Assembly: GCA_023259175.1 (NCBI GenBank)
Contig: JAHFQV010000003.1
Coordinates: 27,560-91,559 of the forward strand
From: Oxalobacteraceae bacterium
GTDB lineage: Bacteria; Pseudomonadota; Gammaproteobacteria; Burkholderiales; Burkholderiaceae_D
Length of the DNA stretch: 64,000 bases
Direction of reading: 5' to 3'
Position 1 is the stretch's first letter; each line of letters opens with the position of its first letter. Below the pieces are notes generated by a model. It saw nothing but the letters and a program-made list of their open reading frames with translations. It was not told the DNA's origin and did no database searches. Positions 10,711 through 21,156 of this stretch are shown here, piece after piece. A program made the translations under genes and the position numbers.

Positions 10711-11220
10711 ATGATTAAAGGCTCAGAGGGTTCAAAGCTCAGTTCACACTCGGAACAGGCTACCGAATTATCGATGCAAGAGTTTCTCGCATTTACCTTG
10801 GGGAATGAAGAATATGGTATCGATATCCTGAAGGTGCAGGAAATTCGTGGCTATGAAGCCGTTACTCGGATCGCAAATGCCCCCGAATTTTTAAAAGGCG
10901 TGATCAATTTGCGCGGGATTATTGTCCCCATCGTTGATATGCGGATTAAGTTTAATTTGGGCACCCCCACTTACGATCAATTGACCGTCGTGATTATTCT
11001 CAATATCGGAAGTCGGGTGGTGGGGATGGTGGTTGACAGCGTTTCTGATGTGATGACTCTGCTACCCGAACAGATACGACCTGCGCCAGAAATGAATACC
11101 ACGTTCAATAATGATTTTCTGATTGGTTTAGGAACCTTGGAAGAGCGTATGTTGATCTTGGTTGATATTGGGAAAATGATGTCCAGTCCAGAAATGGGGC
11201 TGACTGATAACGAAGAATAA
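10711..11220 (+). CDS. cheW: Chemotaxis coupling protein CheW
   Basis: [55 protein letters not shown]. Confidence 0.96.
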   Translation: MIKGSEGSKLSSHSEQATELSMQEFLAFTLGNEEYGIDILKVQEIRGYEAVTRIANAPEFLKGVINLRGIIVPIVDMRIKFNLGTPTYDQLTVVIILNIGSRVVGMVVDSVSDVMTLLPEQIRPAPEMNTTFNNDFLIGLGTLEERMLILVDIGKMMSSPEMGLTDNEE

Positions 11221-11286
11221 GCTAAGTTTGTTCGTAATTTACGCTTACAGCGAGCTGAGCAAAAACTGCGTTTTACGGGAATACTC

Positions 11287-12180
11287 ATGTCAAGAACTGG
11301 CGAAGCAATCGATAGTGGCAAAGAATTCGTTTTTAATTTACGCGATTTTGAGCGCGTGCGCGAAATTATTTATCGTAGAGCGGGAATTTCACTTTCTGAC
11401 AGTAAGCAAGAGATGGTTTACAGCCGCCTAGCGCGGCGCTTGCGGGCAACTGGAATTCAGTCCTTTTCGATCTACCTCGACATGCTCGAACGCGAAATCA
11501 ACAGCCCAGAGTGGGAATCCTTCACCAATGCTTTGACCACAAATCTTACTTCTTTTTTTCGCGAGGAACATCATTTTCCCGTGTTAGCCGAGCACGTTAA
11601 AAAGAAGAGCGGACCCGTAAGAATTTGGTGTTCGGCCAGTTCGACAGGTGAAGAGCCTTATTCGATTGCGATGACGGTGTGCGAAGCTTTCGGAACGCTG
11701 AAACCGAATGTGAAAATCATCGCCACGGATATTGATACCAACGTCCTTGCCACCGCAGCACGCGGCGTTTACAACCTCGATCGTATCGAGAAAATGGCAC
11801 CGGAAAAAGTGAAGAAATTCTTCCTGCGCGGACGTGGTAGCAACGAAGGAACCGCTCGTGTCAGGCCGGAATTGCGTGAGCTGATTAGTTTCGAGCAACT
11901 CAATTTACTCGATGCGCGCTGGGCGATAGAAGGTGACTTTGACGTTATTTTTTGTCGCAATGTGATGATTTATTTTGACAAGCCGACCCAAGCCAATATC
12001 TTGCGAAAATTCGTTCCCTTACTCAAACCCGATGGTCTATTAATTGCTGGTCATTCGGAGAACTTTGTCTATGTTTCAGATGATTTTAAGTTGCAGGGGA
12101 AAACTGTTTACGTGCTGGTGAACAAGAGCGAAAAACATACGGCTCATAAAACGTTTGGGTCAATGAAGGGTGAACTATGA
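11287..12180 (+). CDS. cheR: Chemotaxis protein methyltransferase CheR
   Basis: [47 protein letters not shown]. Confidence 0.96.
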   Translation: MSRTGEAIDSGKEFVFNLRDFERVREIIYRRAGISLSDSKQEMVYSRLARRLRATGIQSFSIYLDMLEREINSPEWESFTNALTTNLTSFFREEHHFPVLAEHVKKKSGPVRIWCSASSTGEEPYSIAMTVCEAFGTLKPNVKIIATDIDTNVLATAARGVYNLDRIEKMAPEKVKKFFLRGRGSNEGTARVRPELRELISFEQLNLLDARWAIEGDFDVIFCRNVMIYFDKPTQANILRKFVPLLKPDGLLIAGHSENFVYVSDDFKLQGKTVYVLVNKSEKHTAHKTFGSMKGEL

Positions 12181-12782
12181 GTTTGAGCGAAGAACATTTT
12201 GCCACCAATATTTATTACGATCGAACTTTCGATTGTGATGCTGCAAAGATTTTGCCTGGCGAATTTTATTACACAGGTAAAGATATGTTGATCGTTACTG
12301 TCTTGGGATCCTGTGTCTCAGCTTGCATACGTGATCGGGTGTCCGGGGTGGGGGGGATGAATCATTTTATGTTGCCCGATGGGGGTGAGAATTCCGATAA
12401 TCCTGTTTCCGCATCCATGCGTTATGGCACCTATGCGATGGAAGTCTTGATTAATGAATTGCTGAAGGCAGGTGCAAGGCGGGAAAATATGGAGGCCAAA
12501 GTATTTGGTGGTGGCAATGTGTTGCGCGGATTTACTGCGATCAATGTAGGGGAACGCAACGCAAAATTTGTCCTTGATTACCTACGTACAGAGCGTATGC
12601 GGGTGATTGCTGAAGATTTGAATGACATCTACCCGCGCAAAGTCTATTTCTTCCCACGCACCGGTAAGGTCTTAGTTAAAAAATTGAAAGTGGAACACAA
12701 CGATACATTAAAAAAACGCGAGCAAGACTACGCCAGCCGACTCAAAAGCGTACCGGTGGGAGGCGATGTCGATTTGTTTTAG
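12177..12782 (+). CDS. cheD: Chemoreceptor glutamine deamidase CheD
   Basis: [32 protein letters not shown] overlap with cheR; ends GGDVDLF. Confidence 0.95.
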   Translation: MSLSEEHFATNIYYDRTFDCDAAKILPGEFYYTGKDMLIVTVLGSCVSACIRDRVSGVGGMNHFMLPDGGENSDNPVSASMRYGTYAMEVLINELLKAGARRENMEAKVFGGGNVLRGFTAINVGERNAKFVLDYLRTERMRVIAEDLNDIYPRKVYFFPRTGKVLVKKLKVEHNDTLKKREQDYASRLKSVPVGGDVDLF

Positions 12783-12841
12783 TGCTGCTGGCACGAGGTT
12801 CGAAATTCTAGCAAACGCGATGGAATGATTAGGGCGGTCGC

Positions 12842-13918
12842 ATGAAAATTAAAGTTTTGATTATTGATGATTCCGCGCTAATCCGAAGTATTTTGACGGA
12901 GATCGTGCGCACCCAAGCCGATATGGAGGTGGTGGGAGTCGCGCCAGATCCTTTGGTGGCGAGGGAATTGATTAAGCAAACCAATCCTGATGTGTTGACG
13001 CTGGATGTGGAAATGCCAAAAATGGATGGCTTAGATTTTCTCGAAAAGCTCATGCGCTTGCGCCCGATGCCGGTCATCATGGTTTCTTCTTTGACCGAAC
13101 GTGGTTCCGAAATTACGATGCGTGCACTGGAGTTGGGGGCAGTCGATTTTGTCACGAAGCCAAAACTCTCCATTCAAAGTGGAATGCTGGAGTACGCCCA
13201 GGTGATTGCTGAAAAAATTCGCGCCGCCTCGAAAGCGAAATTGAAGGCAAGAGTCAGTAGCGCAGCGATGGCATCAAAACAAACGGCGACCACCTTGCCG
13301 TCCTTGCGTAATCCCCTCATTAGTAGCGAAAAATTGATCATTATCGGCGCTTCGACAGGCGGCACGGAAGCGATTAAGAGTTTTTTGATGCAAATGCCAG
13401 CCGATTGTCCAGGGATTTTGATTACCCAGCACATGCCGGAAGGATTCACGAAATCTTTTGCAAAGCGACTTGATGGTTTGTGCAAAATATCAGTATTAGA
13501 AGCGCAAGGAGGCGAGCGGATTTTGCCTGGATATGCGTACATTGCACCAGGCCATTCACACCTACTTTTGGCCCGTAGCGGCGCTAACTATGTGACCGAA
13601 TTGAGCAATGCTGATCCGGTCAATCGTCATCGGCCTGCAGTGGATGTTTTATTTCGTTCCGCAGCAAAATGTGCAGGTAAAAATGCGGTCGGTGTCATTC
13701 TGACGGGCATGGGCAAAGATGGCGCAGAAGGTATGTTAGAGATGAAAAATTCGGGCGCTTATAACTTTGCGCAAGATGAAGCCAGTTGTGTTGTTTTTGG
13801 GATGCCTAGAGAGGCGATTGCGGCGGGTGCGGTCGATGATATCGTTGCGCTCAATGAAATGCCTGCTAAGGTATTGCAATATCTGGAGGAACAAGGCGGA
13901 CGTGCTTTGCGGGTGTAA
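12842..13918 (+). CDS. cheB: Chemotaxis response regulator protein-glutamate methylesterase CheB
   Basis: Receiver + methylesterase: [45 protein letters not shown]. Confidence 0.96.
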   Translation: MKIKVLIIDDSALIRSILTEIVRTQADMEVVGVAPDPLVARELIKQTNPDVLTLDVEMPKMDGLDFLEKLMRLRPMPVIMVSSLTERGSEITMRALELGAVDFVTKPKLSIQSGMLEYAQVIAEKIRAASKAKLKARVSSAAMASKQTATTLPSLRNPLISSEKLIIIGASTGGTEAIKSFLMQMPADCPGILITQHMPEGFTKSFAKRLDGLCKISVLEAQGGERILPGYAYIAPGHSHLLLARSGANYVTELSNADPVNRHRPAVDVLFRSAAKCAGKNAVGVILTGMGKDGAEGMLEMKNSGAYNFAQDEASCVVFGMPREAIAAGAVDDIVALNEMPAKVLQYLEEQGGRALRV

Positions 13919-13997
13919 ACTGGAGTTGAATTTAGCTTAGCTAGGGTGTAGTTTGGTAACATGATGTTTCATCCTTTCTGAAATCACGGAGTATTTT

Positions 13998-14393
13998 ATG
14001 GCTGATCAAAATTTAAAATTTTTAGTCGTCGATGATTTTTCAACGATGCGGCGTATCGTTAGGAATTTATTGAAAGAACTCGGCTATTCGAATGTGGATG
14101 AGGCGGAAGATGGTGCTCTGGGTTTGGCAAAACTCAAGAGCGGGGATTTTGATTTTGTAATCTCTGATTGGAATATGCCTAACATGGACGGGTTAACCAT
14201 GCTGCAGCATATTCGTGCCGATCCTTCGCTGGCGAAATTGCCTGTGTTGATGGTGACAGCTGAGGCGAAAAAAGAGAATATTATCGCCGCCGCCCAAGCT
14301 GGCGCGAATGGTTATGTGGTTAAACCGTTCACGGCAGCGACACTCGATGAGAAGTTACAGAAAATTTTCGAGAAGCTCGGTAAGCCTGCTTAG
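13998..14393 (+). CDS. cheY: Chemotaxis response regulator CheY
   Basis: [32 protein letters not shown]; directly upstream of cheZ. Confidence 0.96.
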   Translation: MADQNLKFLVVDDFSTMRRIVRNLLKELGYSNVDEAEDGALGLAKLKSGDFDFVISDWNMPNMDGLTMLQHIRADPSLAKLPVLMVTAEAKKENIIAAAQAGANGYVVKPFTAATLDEKLQKIFEKLGKPA

Positions 14394-14419
14394 ACTTTCC
14401 GTTCTTCCTAGGGGGATTT

Positions 14420-15064
14420 ATGGCTGATCAATCGAAAGATCAAAGTCAGAACGACGAGCTACTGATGCGTGTGGGTCACATGACACGCTTGTTACACGAT
14501 AGTTTGCGTGGCTTGGGACTCGATAAATTGCTGGAGCGGGCAGCCGAAGATATTCCTGATGCGCGCGATCGTTTGGATTACGTTGCTAAGATGTCTGAAC
14601 GCGCGGCGCAGAAGGTTTTAAATGCCACCGACGAGGCAATTCCTTTGCAAGAAGCGCTAGATCAGGGTGCTCACCAGTTGATTTCTGAAATGAAAGCTCT
14701 GCTTGACACTAAGAATACCGACGCTGATTTGGATGCGTATCGGACTAAAACCCTGGCAGTAATCGCTTATCTCGAAATGAGTTCACAGCATAGCAAGCTG
14801 ACCAAACAACATTTGCTCGACATTATGATGGCGCAGGATTTTCAGGATTTGACGGGTCAAGTGATCAAGAAAGTGACTGAGTTAGCGCAAAATCTAGAGC
14901 AACAATTAGTCCAGTTGCTGATCGAATACTCTCCAGAGCAAATCAAAAAATCACCCATTCAAGATGGCTTACTCAATGGGCCGCAAATCAATCCTGAGGG
15001 AAAATCAGATATCGTGGCGGATCAGGGTCAGGTCGATGATCTCTTAGATAGCTTAGGCTTTTGA
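14420..15064 (+). CDS. cheZ: Protein phosphatase CheZ
   Basis: MAQDFQDLTGQVIKKV catalytic segment and C-terminal CheY-docking helix QVDDLLDSLGF. Confidence 0.96.
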   Translation: MADQSKDQSQNDELLMRVGHMTRLLHDSLRGLGLDKLLERAAEDIPDARDRLDYVAKMSERAAQKVLNATDEAIPLQEALDQGAHQLISEMKALLDTKNTDADLDAYRTKTLAVIAYLEMSSQHSKLTKQHLLDIMMAQDFQDLTGQVIKKVTELAQNLEQQLVQLLIEYSPEQIKKSPIQDGLLNGPQINPEGKSDIVADQGQVDDLLDSLGF

Positions 15065-15076
15065 TTAGGTGCCGTC

Positions 15077-16291
15077 ATGAGTGCATGCAACTACTTGGCC
15101 AGAGAAGCATTGTTAGACCGGACGCAAAAGGTTTTGGGCTACCATTTTTTTTTGCAGAGTAAGGAAAGAACAGGCGAGGCGAATGCCGAGCATTTAGCGA
15201 CGCTTAGGCAGCTACTCTCTGAGCAATTGCATAGCGAAGAGGGGCAATATCGTTTGGGTGAGAGTCTGGTTTTTTTTGAGATGACACCATCGGCGTTGCA
15301 GTGTGAAAGCCTGAATCGATTTAATCCTGCAAAAACAGTTTTAATTTTTTCGAAATCCGTATGTATTGAGACCGACTTAATTGACGCGATGAAGCAGCTA
15401 CGTTCGCGCGGTTTTGGAATTTGTCTGCGTAACGTCGATTTGAGTACTTTAGATCGTTCTTACTACCCACTCGTCACTCATCTAGAATTGCAATTTGGTG
15501 CGCCCAATTTTCCGGCGCAGGTAAAAGTGCTGACGAGTTTGAAGCAAGCTGAGCTTCAAGTCCTTGCCTGTAATCTGTTGACTTGGCAGGATTTCGATAC
15601 CTGCGCGGCGTTGGGTCTTTCTTGTTTCGCAGGTAAATTGCATCTAAGCCCGCGGGCAAATCAAGCGCAAGCAGGACTCAATACTTCACAAACGACGATT
15701 TTGCAATTGATGGAAATGGTCAGAAAAAATACTGAAGTGGCGAAGCTCGAGGCGGTGTTAAAACGCGATCCGGGCTTGGCCTACAAATTACTGCTTTATA
15801 TCAATTCGCCGGGATTTGGATTGCGCACTGAAGTCCAATCGCTCAAACACGCGGTAACGGTGCTGGGTTTTAGCCCACTTTACCGGTGGTTGACCTTGCT
15901 GTTAGCAACTGCTACTTCGAACGGCTCTTCGCCGATTTTATTGGAGACCGCCATCACGCGGGGGCGATTTGCGGAATTGCTGGGTCAAGCTTTTATGTCT
16001 AAAACAGACGCGGAAAATATTTTCGTGGCCGGCATGTTTTCTTTGCTCGATCGACTCTTGGGTATCTCGATGTCTGACGTACTTGCAAGCATACAATTAC
16101 CGGAAGCAATCGTTGCTGCGCTACTCAAACGAAGCGGCCCATTTGGCCCGTATTTAGCGCTCGCAGAAGCCTGTGAGCTCAATAGTAGTTCTGTCGCTAG
16201 CTTGGCGGAAAAATTGCAAATTGCGCCAGACGATGTCAATAAGGCGCATTGTGCCGCACTTGTCTGGGCGAAAAGCCTAGCTGTCATCTAA
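15077..16291 (+). CDS. EAL/HDOD (YuxH-like) domain protein
   Basis: Degenerate EAL-like N-terminus and HDOD-type C-terminal half (LEAVLKRDPGLAYKLLLYINSPGFGLRTEVQSLKHAVTVLG). Confidence 0.75.
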   Translation: MSACNYLAREALLDRTQKVLGYHFFLQSKERTGEANAEHLATLRQLLSEQLHSEEGQYRLGESLVFFEMTPSALQCESLNRFNPAKTVLIFSKSVCIETDLIDAMKQLRSRGFGICLRNVDLSTLDRSYYPLVTHLELQFGAPNFPAQVKVLTSLKQAELQVLACNLLTWQDFDTCAALGLSCFAGKLHLSPRANQAQAGLNTSQTTILQLMEMVRKNTEVAKLEAVLKRDPGLAYKLLLYINSPGFGLRTEVQSLKHAVTVLGFSPLYRWLTLLLATATSNGSSPILLETAITRGRFAELLGQAFMSKTDAENIFVAGMFSLLDRLLGISMSDVLASIQLPEAIVAALLKRSGPFGPYLALAEACELNSSSVASLAEKLQIAPDDVNKAHCAALVWAKSLAVI

Positions 16292-16634
16292 GCTTGTCAC
16301 CTAAGGTTTTTTTACCTCTTATCTGCACTTAATGCGGTATTCCACCAGCCTTGCTGGAGAACTTCTATTTCGCCTTTTATTCTTAGTGATGACAAGGGAA
16401 ATGGGGGGTAAATCGCGGCCTATTCCTTCGATGTTTTTTCTCTGCAATAGCGAATAATTGACACTCAGGGCGAAGTGCTGTTTTGAGCGCAATGGTCCGG
16501 GAATTTGGACCCTGAATTTTAATTGATCTTCGACCTGATCGCGCTGCTCAAGCGAGGTATTTCTTCACGTAAGCGACAGTTAATTTTGGGCGTCTTACGG
16601 AATGTAAATCTGAGTTTAATGCATTGAGAAAAAC

Positions 16635-17798
16635 ATGGCAGAAGACAGTGGATTAGAACGTACCGAACCGGCTTCCCCGCAGCGCTTGGAAAAAGCGCGC
16701 GAAGAAGGCGATGTGCCGCGCTCTCGTGAACTTTCCACGTGTACGATTTTGTTGGCGGCCGCAGGTGGCTTGATTTTTATTGGCCCTGAACTCGAGCATA
16801 GTCTTGAGAAATTGCTGAAGTCAGGCCTCGCTTTTGAACGCGCGAGTGCTTTTGATTTTTCATTTTTATGGACGCAATTAAGTAGCCAGTTAGGAAGTGT
16901 GCTGTTGGCGTTTTTACCTTTGGCACTGCTATTCTTGTTTGCCGCTTTGACTTCTCCCTTATTGATTGGGGGGTGGCTTTTTAGTCTAAAAGCTTTGCAG
17001 CCACGATTTTCACGCTTGAATTTTTTTGAGGGCGTGCGCAATTTGATCTCCACCCGTTCCGGTGTTGAATTGCTCAAAGCAGTGTTGAAAACGGTTTTGG
17101 TGGGATCGGTCGTGGCGATGGTGATTTCCCTGCAAAAAGACGCACTTTTCGGTCTAGTGCAAGAACCGCTGGAAGCTGCAACAAGTCATTTAGGACATAT
17201 GTTGACGATAGTTTTTTTGTCGGTGGTGGGCGGCTTGGTATTGATTGCCGCCATTGATGCCCCGTATCAAATGTGGGCCTATGCTGAGAAGCTTAAAATG
17301 ACCCATCAGGAAATTGTCCAGGAATCGAAAGAGGCGAACGGCAATCCACAAATTAAAGCAAAAATCCGCGCCCAACAGCGCGAGATGGCGCGTCGGCGCA
17401 TGATGTCGGCGGTACCCAAGGCCGATGTGGTCGTCACAAACCCTAGTCATTATTCCGTTGCCTTGCAATACGCCGATGGTGGCAACGGTGCGCCACGGGT
17501 GGTCGCAAAAGGCGCGGATGCCGTGGCCGCGAAAATCAAGGAAATCGCGAAGGCGCATCGGGTTCCGATTTTAGAAGCCCCTCCCTTAGCGCGCGCCTTG
17601 TTTCGTCATACAGAATTGGGCGATGAAATACCGGAGGCCTTGTATGCAGCAGTGGCCGAAGTATTGGCCTATGTCTTTCAACTGAAGACTTATCAAAAAG
17701 CTGGTGGCCTAATTCCACGTATTCCGCGCGATGTGGCCGTGCCAGCAGGCTACGATACGCTGCCGGCTATACCGGATAGACAGGATGAATTTAGATGA
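16635..17798 (+). CDS. flhB: Flagellar biosynthesis protein FlhB
   Basis: ERTEPASPQRLEKAREEGDVPRSREL and autocleavage site VVTNPSHYSVAL (NPTH-like NPSH). Confidence 0.95.
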   Translation: MAEDSGLERTEPASPQRLEKAREEGDVPRSRELSTCTILLAAAGGLIFIGPELEHSLEKLLKSGLAFERASAFDFSFLWTQLSSQLGSVLLAFLPLALLFLFAALTSPLLIGGWLFSLKALQPRFSRLNFFEGVRNLISTRSGVELLKAVLKTVLVGSVVAMVISLQKDALFGLVQEPLEAATSHLGHMLTIVFLSVVGGLVLIAAIDAPYQMWAYAEKLKMTHQEIVQESKEANGNPQIKAKIRAQQREMARRRMMSAVPKADVVVTNPSHYSVALQYADGGNGAPRVVAKGADAVAAKIKEIAKAHRVPILEAPPLARALFRHTELGDEIPEALYAAVAEVLAYVFQLKTYQKAGGLIPRIPRDVAVPAGYDTLPAIPDRQDEFR

Positions 17799-19879
17799 AT
17801 GCGCTCAATGTACCTGCATGGCTAAATAATGGGCGCAATAAGGCTTTGGCTGCGCCTATCTTGATCGTCATGATGTTGGCGATGATGATTTTGCCCTTGC
17901 CTGCGTTTGTGTTGGATGTGTTCTTTAGTTTTAATATCGCGCTTTCTATTATCGTTTTATTGACCAGTTTATATACCGTGAAGCCCTTGGATTTTATGGT
18001 GTTTCCCACTGTCCTTTTGGTCAGTACGATGCTGAGGTTGTCACTCAATGTCGCTTCTACTCGGGTTGTCTTAACTGAGGGACATACCGGCCCTGACGCG
18101 GCTGGCAAGGTGATCGAAGCTTTCGGGCATTTTCTAATTGGCGGCAATTACACCGTGGGTATCGTCGTGTTCGTGATTTTGACGATTATCAATTTTACCG
18201 TTGTGACTAAAGGTGCGGGTCGCATTGCCGAAGTCGGCGCACGCTTTGCCTTAGATGCGATGCCCGGTAAGCAAATGGCGATTGATGCTGATTTGAACGC
18301 CGGTTTAATCGCCGAGCAGGAGGCACGCCGTCGCCGTACCGAGGTGGCGCAAGAGGCTGAATTTTATGGCGCGATGGATGGTGCGAGTAAGTACGTCAAA
18401 GGTGATGCGGTGGCCGGTATTATGGTGACGATTATTAATATCGTTGGCGGCTTGGTGGTCGGGATGGTGCAGCATGATTTGGATTTCTCGAATGCCTCAA
18501 AAATTTATACCTTATTGGCGATAGGTGATGGTCTCGTTGCGCAAATACCGTCCCTGATTATTTCGACGGCGGCCGGTATCGTAGTCTCGCGGGTCGCTAG
18601 CGACGAAGACATTGGTCATCAATTCATCAGTCAATTATTTGCCAAACCGCAAGTGATGTTTATCACGGCGAGTATCGTTGGTGGAATGGGCGTCATTCCC
18701 GGCATGCCGCACATTGCTTTTTTATTGCTGGCATTGGGATTGGCCGCTTCGGGCGTGGTGCTCAAAAACAAGGCGCAGCAAAATGAACAAGCGACACGCT
18801 TACCCGAACCCACAACGAGCAATGCAGCCGAGATTGAAGAGGCCACTTGGCAAGATATTTTGCCGGTCGATACCTTGGGTCTTGAAGTGGGGTATCGACT
18901 GATACCCTTAGTTGATAAAACCCAGGGCGGTGAATTACTCCGTCGAATAAAAGGTATCCGTAAAAAATTTGCGCAAGACATCGGGTTTTTATCGCCGCCT
19001 GTGCATATTCGAGACAATCTGGAATTGAGACCCGCTGCCTACCGTATTAGTTTAAAGGGTGTTGAAATAGGTGCCGGTGAGGCGAATATGGGGCAATACT
19101 TAGCCATCGATCCGGGCATGGTATCGGGAACCTTGCCAGGGGTCGTGACGACGGATCCCGCCTTTGGTTTGCCTGCGGTATGGATAGACGCATCGGTGCG
19201 TGAATTGGCGCAAACCATGGGGTATACGGTGGTTGATGCGGGAACGGTGATTGCTACCCATCTCAACCATTTAATTACTTCCAACGCGGCCGAACTTTTG
19301 GGACGCAATGAAGTACAAAACTTGCTGGATCATTTGGCTAAGGATTCACCTAAGCTGGTAGAGGAATTGGTACCGCGCGTCTTGACCGTGTCGGTGGTAC
19401 AAAGAGTTTTGCAAAATTTATTGATTGAAGGTGTGCATATTCGTGACTTGCGCACCGTCGTCGAGACGCTTGCCGATTATGCCGCACAGACCCAGGATGC
19501 TAATGAGTTGACGACTCATGTAAGAATCGCTTTGGGGCGGGCGATCGTACAGCAATTATTTCCCCAAGCGCAGGAGCTTTCAGTGATGGCACTCGATCAT
19601 AAATTAGAACGCGTATTGATGCAGACACTGCAAAGCGGAAATAACTTTGATGGCGCGGGACTCGAGCCGGGTTTGGCCGATACTTTAACCGTGCAAACGC
19701 AAACTGCGGCGCAACATCAACAAAGTTTAGGGCACACACCGGTGCTGCTAGTGCCGGCGACGTTAAGGGTTTTGTTAGCGCGATTTTTGCGACGCACTTT
19801 GCCGAATGTAAGGGTTTTATCACAAGCGGAATTGCCGGAAAATAAAACAATTAGAGTGACCAGTCTGGTTGGGGGCTAA
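17795..19879 (+). CDS. flhA: Flagellar biosynthesis protein FlhA
   Basis: 694 aa FHIPEP family: RIAEVGARFALDAMPGKQMAIDADLNAG; overlaps flhB. Confidence 0.97.
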   Translation: MNALNVPAWLNNGRNKALAAPILIVMMLAMMILPLPAFVLDVFFSFNIALSIIVLLTSLYTVKPLDFMVFPTVLLVSTMLRLSLNVASTRVVLTEGHTGPDAAGKVIEAFGHFLIGGNYTVGIVVFVILTIINFTVVTKGAGRIAEVGARFALDAMPGKQMAIDADLNAGLIAEQEARRRRTEVAQEAEFYGAMDGASKYVKGDAVAGIMVTIINIVGGLVVGMVQHDLDFSNASKIYTLLAIGDGLVAQIPSLIISTAAGIVVSRVASDEDIGHQFISQLFAKPQVMFITASIVGGMGVIPGMPHIAFLLLALGLAASGVVLKNKAQQNEQATRLPEPTTSNAAEIEEATWQDILPVDTLGLEVGYRLIPLVDKTQGGELLRRIKGIRKKFAQDIGFLSPPVHIRDNLELRPAAYRISLKGVEIGAGEANMGQYLAIDPGMVSGTLPGVVTTDPAFGLPAVWIDASVRELAQTMGYTVVDAGTVIATHLNHLITSNAAELLGRNEVQNLLDHLAKDSPKLVEELVPRVLTVSVVQRVLQNLLIEGVHIRDLRTVVETLADYAAQTQDANELTTHVRIALGRAIVQQLFPQAQELSVMALDHKLERVLMQTLQSGNNFDGAGLEPGLADTLTVQTQTAAQHQQSLGHTPVLLVPATLRVLLARFLRRTLPNVRVLSQAELPENKTIRVTSLVGG

Positions 19880-21156
19880 TGATGAATGTTCAAAAATTTT
19901 CAGCAGCGACTTCACGTGAGGCTTTGCGTAAAGTGCGACTGAGTTTAGGGATCAATGCGGTGATTTTGTCGAATAAAAATGTCGATGGACAGGTCGAGAT
20001 TTTAGCGATGCAAGACAGCGAAGCGATCGCCTCTCCACAAGACATGCTGGCCGAGGAAAAAATTTCCTTTGTGCCGCAACGCGCCGCGCACTTTGCATCT
20101 TTAAACGAAAGGGAAGAGCACAGCTTTACAGGACTCACGCAACGTCCTTTCGAACAATTTTCTGCGCGCAATGAGCAAGAGGAGTTGGCGCTCTTGAAGG
20201 GCGAAATTCGCTCTATGCGCGGCTTATTGGAAGGGAAAATGTCGGAGCTGGCTTGGCACCATACGCAACAGCAGGCACCCCACAAAGCAGAACTCATGAA
20301 AGAAATGTTAGCAACTGGTTTTAGTGCGAGCTTGGCGCGGTATGTGCTCGAAAAATTACCGGAAGACGCTAGAGAAGCCCAGGGTCTCGATTGGATTAAG
20401 GCGGTGTTGACCCGCAATTTATCGGCCATACACGATGAAAATGAATTGTTAGAAAAGGGCGGCATTTTTGCTTTGGTCGGCCCAACGGGTGTGGGTAAAA
20501 CGACGACGACGGCCAAACTTGCGGCGCGTTGCGTAATGCGACATGGGCCGTCGAAATTAGCTTTGATTACCACTGATGCCTATCGCATCGGTGCTTACGA
20601 ACAGCTGCGCATCTATGGAAAAATTTTGGGCGTGATGGTCCATGCGGTCAAAGATCAGACCGATTTGAAAATCGCTTTGAACGAACTAAAAAATAAGCAT
20701 ACGGTATTGATCGACACTGTCGGTGTGAGTCAGCGTGACAAAATGGTGGCGCAGCAAATTGCCATGTTGTCGCAAGCAGGTAATGGGGTGAAATCTCTTT
20801 TGTGTTTGAATGCCACCTCGACGGGTGAAACCCTGAGCGAAGTGGTGCGCGCTTATCAACATAGTTCTCTGGCAGGCTGTATTTTGACCAAGCTCGATGA
20901 GGCCGCAACCATAGGGGGGGCACTCGACATCGCCATCCGGCAAAAACTCAATATCTATTATGTGGCGAGCGGACAACGGGTTCCGGAAGATTTGCACATC
21001 GCGAATAAACAATATTTAGTGGATCGTGCATTCAAATTAAAACGGGAAACGGGAGCGTATCGCTTTCATTCGGAAGAATTAGCTTTGCTCATGTCTCCGC
21101 CTGGACGCAATTCTTTGTTCGATAAAAATGCCACAACGGAGGCGCATCTTGCTTAA
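19879..21156 (+). CDS. flhF: Flagellar SRP-like GTPase FlhF
   Basis: FALVGPTGVGKTTTTAKLAAR, TTDAYRIGAYEQLRIYG, LTKLDEAATIGGALD. Confidence 0.95.
   Translation: MMNVQKFSAATSREALRKVRLSLGINAVILSNKNVDGQVEILAMQDSEAIASPQDMLAEEKISFVPQRAAHFASLNEREEHSFTGLTQRPFEQFSARNEQEELALLKGEIRSMRGLLEGKMSELAWHHTQQQAPHKAELMKEMLATGFSASLARYVLEKLPEDAREAQGLDWIKAVLTRNLSAIHDENELLEKGGIFALVGPTGVGKTTTTAKLAARCVMRHGPSKLALITTDAYRIGAYEQLRIYGKILGVMVHAVKDQTDLKIALNELKNKHTVLIDTVGVSQRDKMVAQQIAMLSQAGNGVKSLLCLNATSTGETLSEVVRAYQHSSLAGCILTKLDEAATIGGALDIAIRQKLNIYYVASGQRVPEDLHIANKQYLVDRAFKLKRETGAYRFHSEELALLMSPPGRNSLFDKNATTEAHLA

Noticed and set aside
16292-16634. 343-bp gap before flhB, possible small RNA or missed gene (short inverted repeats CCAGC/GCTGG and GGTCC/GGACC)
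   Set aside because: Stems are too short and no ORF or sigma-28/intrinsic terminator signal is convincing; probably just promoter/spacer
19890-20573. 227-aa minus-strand ORF
   Set aside because: Antisense to flhF, no recognisable motif, shadow-ORF composition
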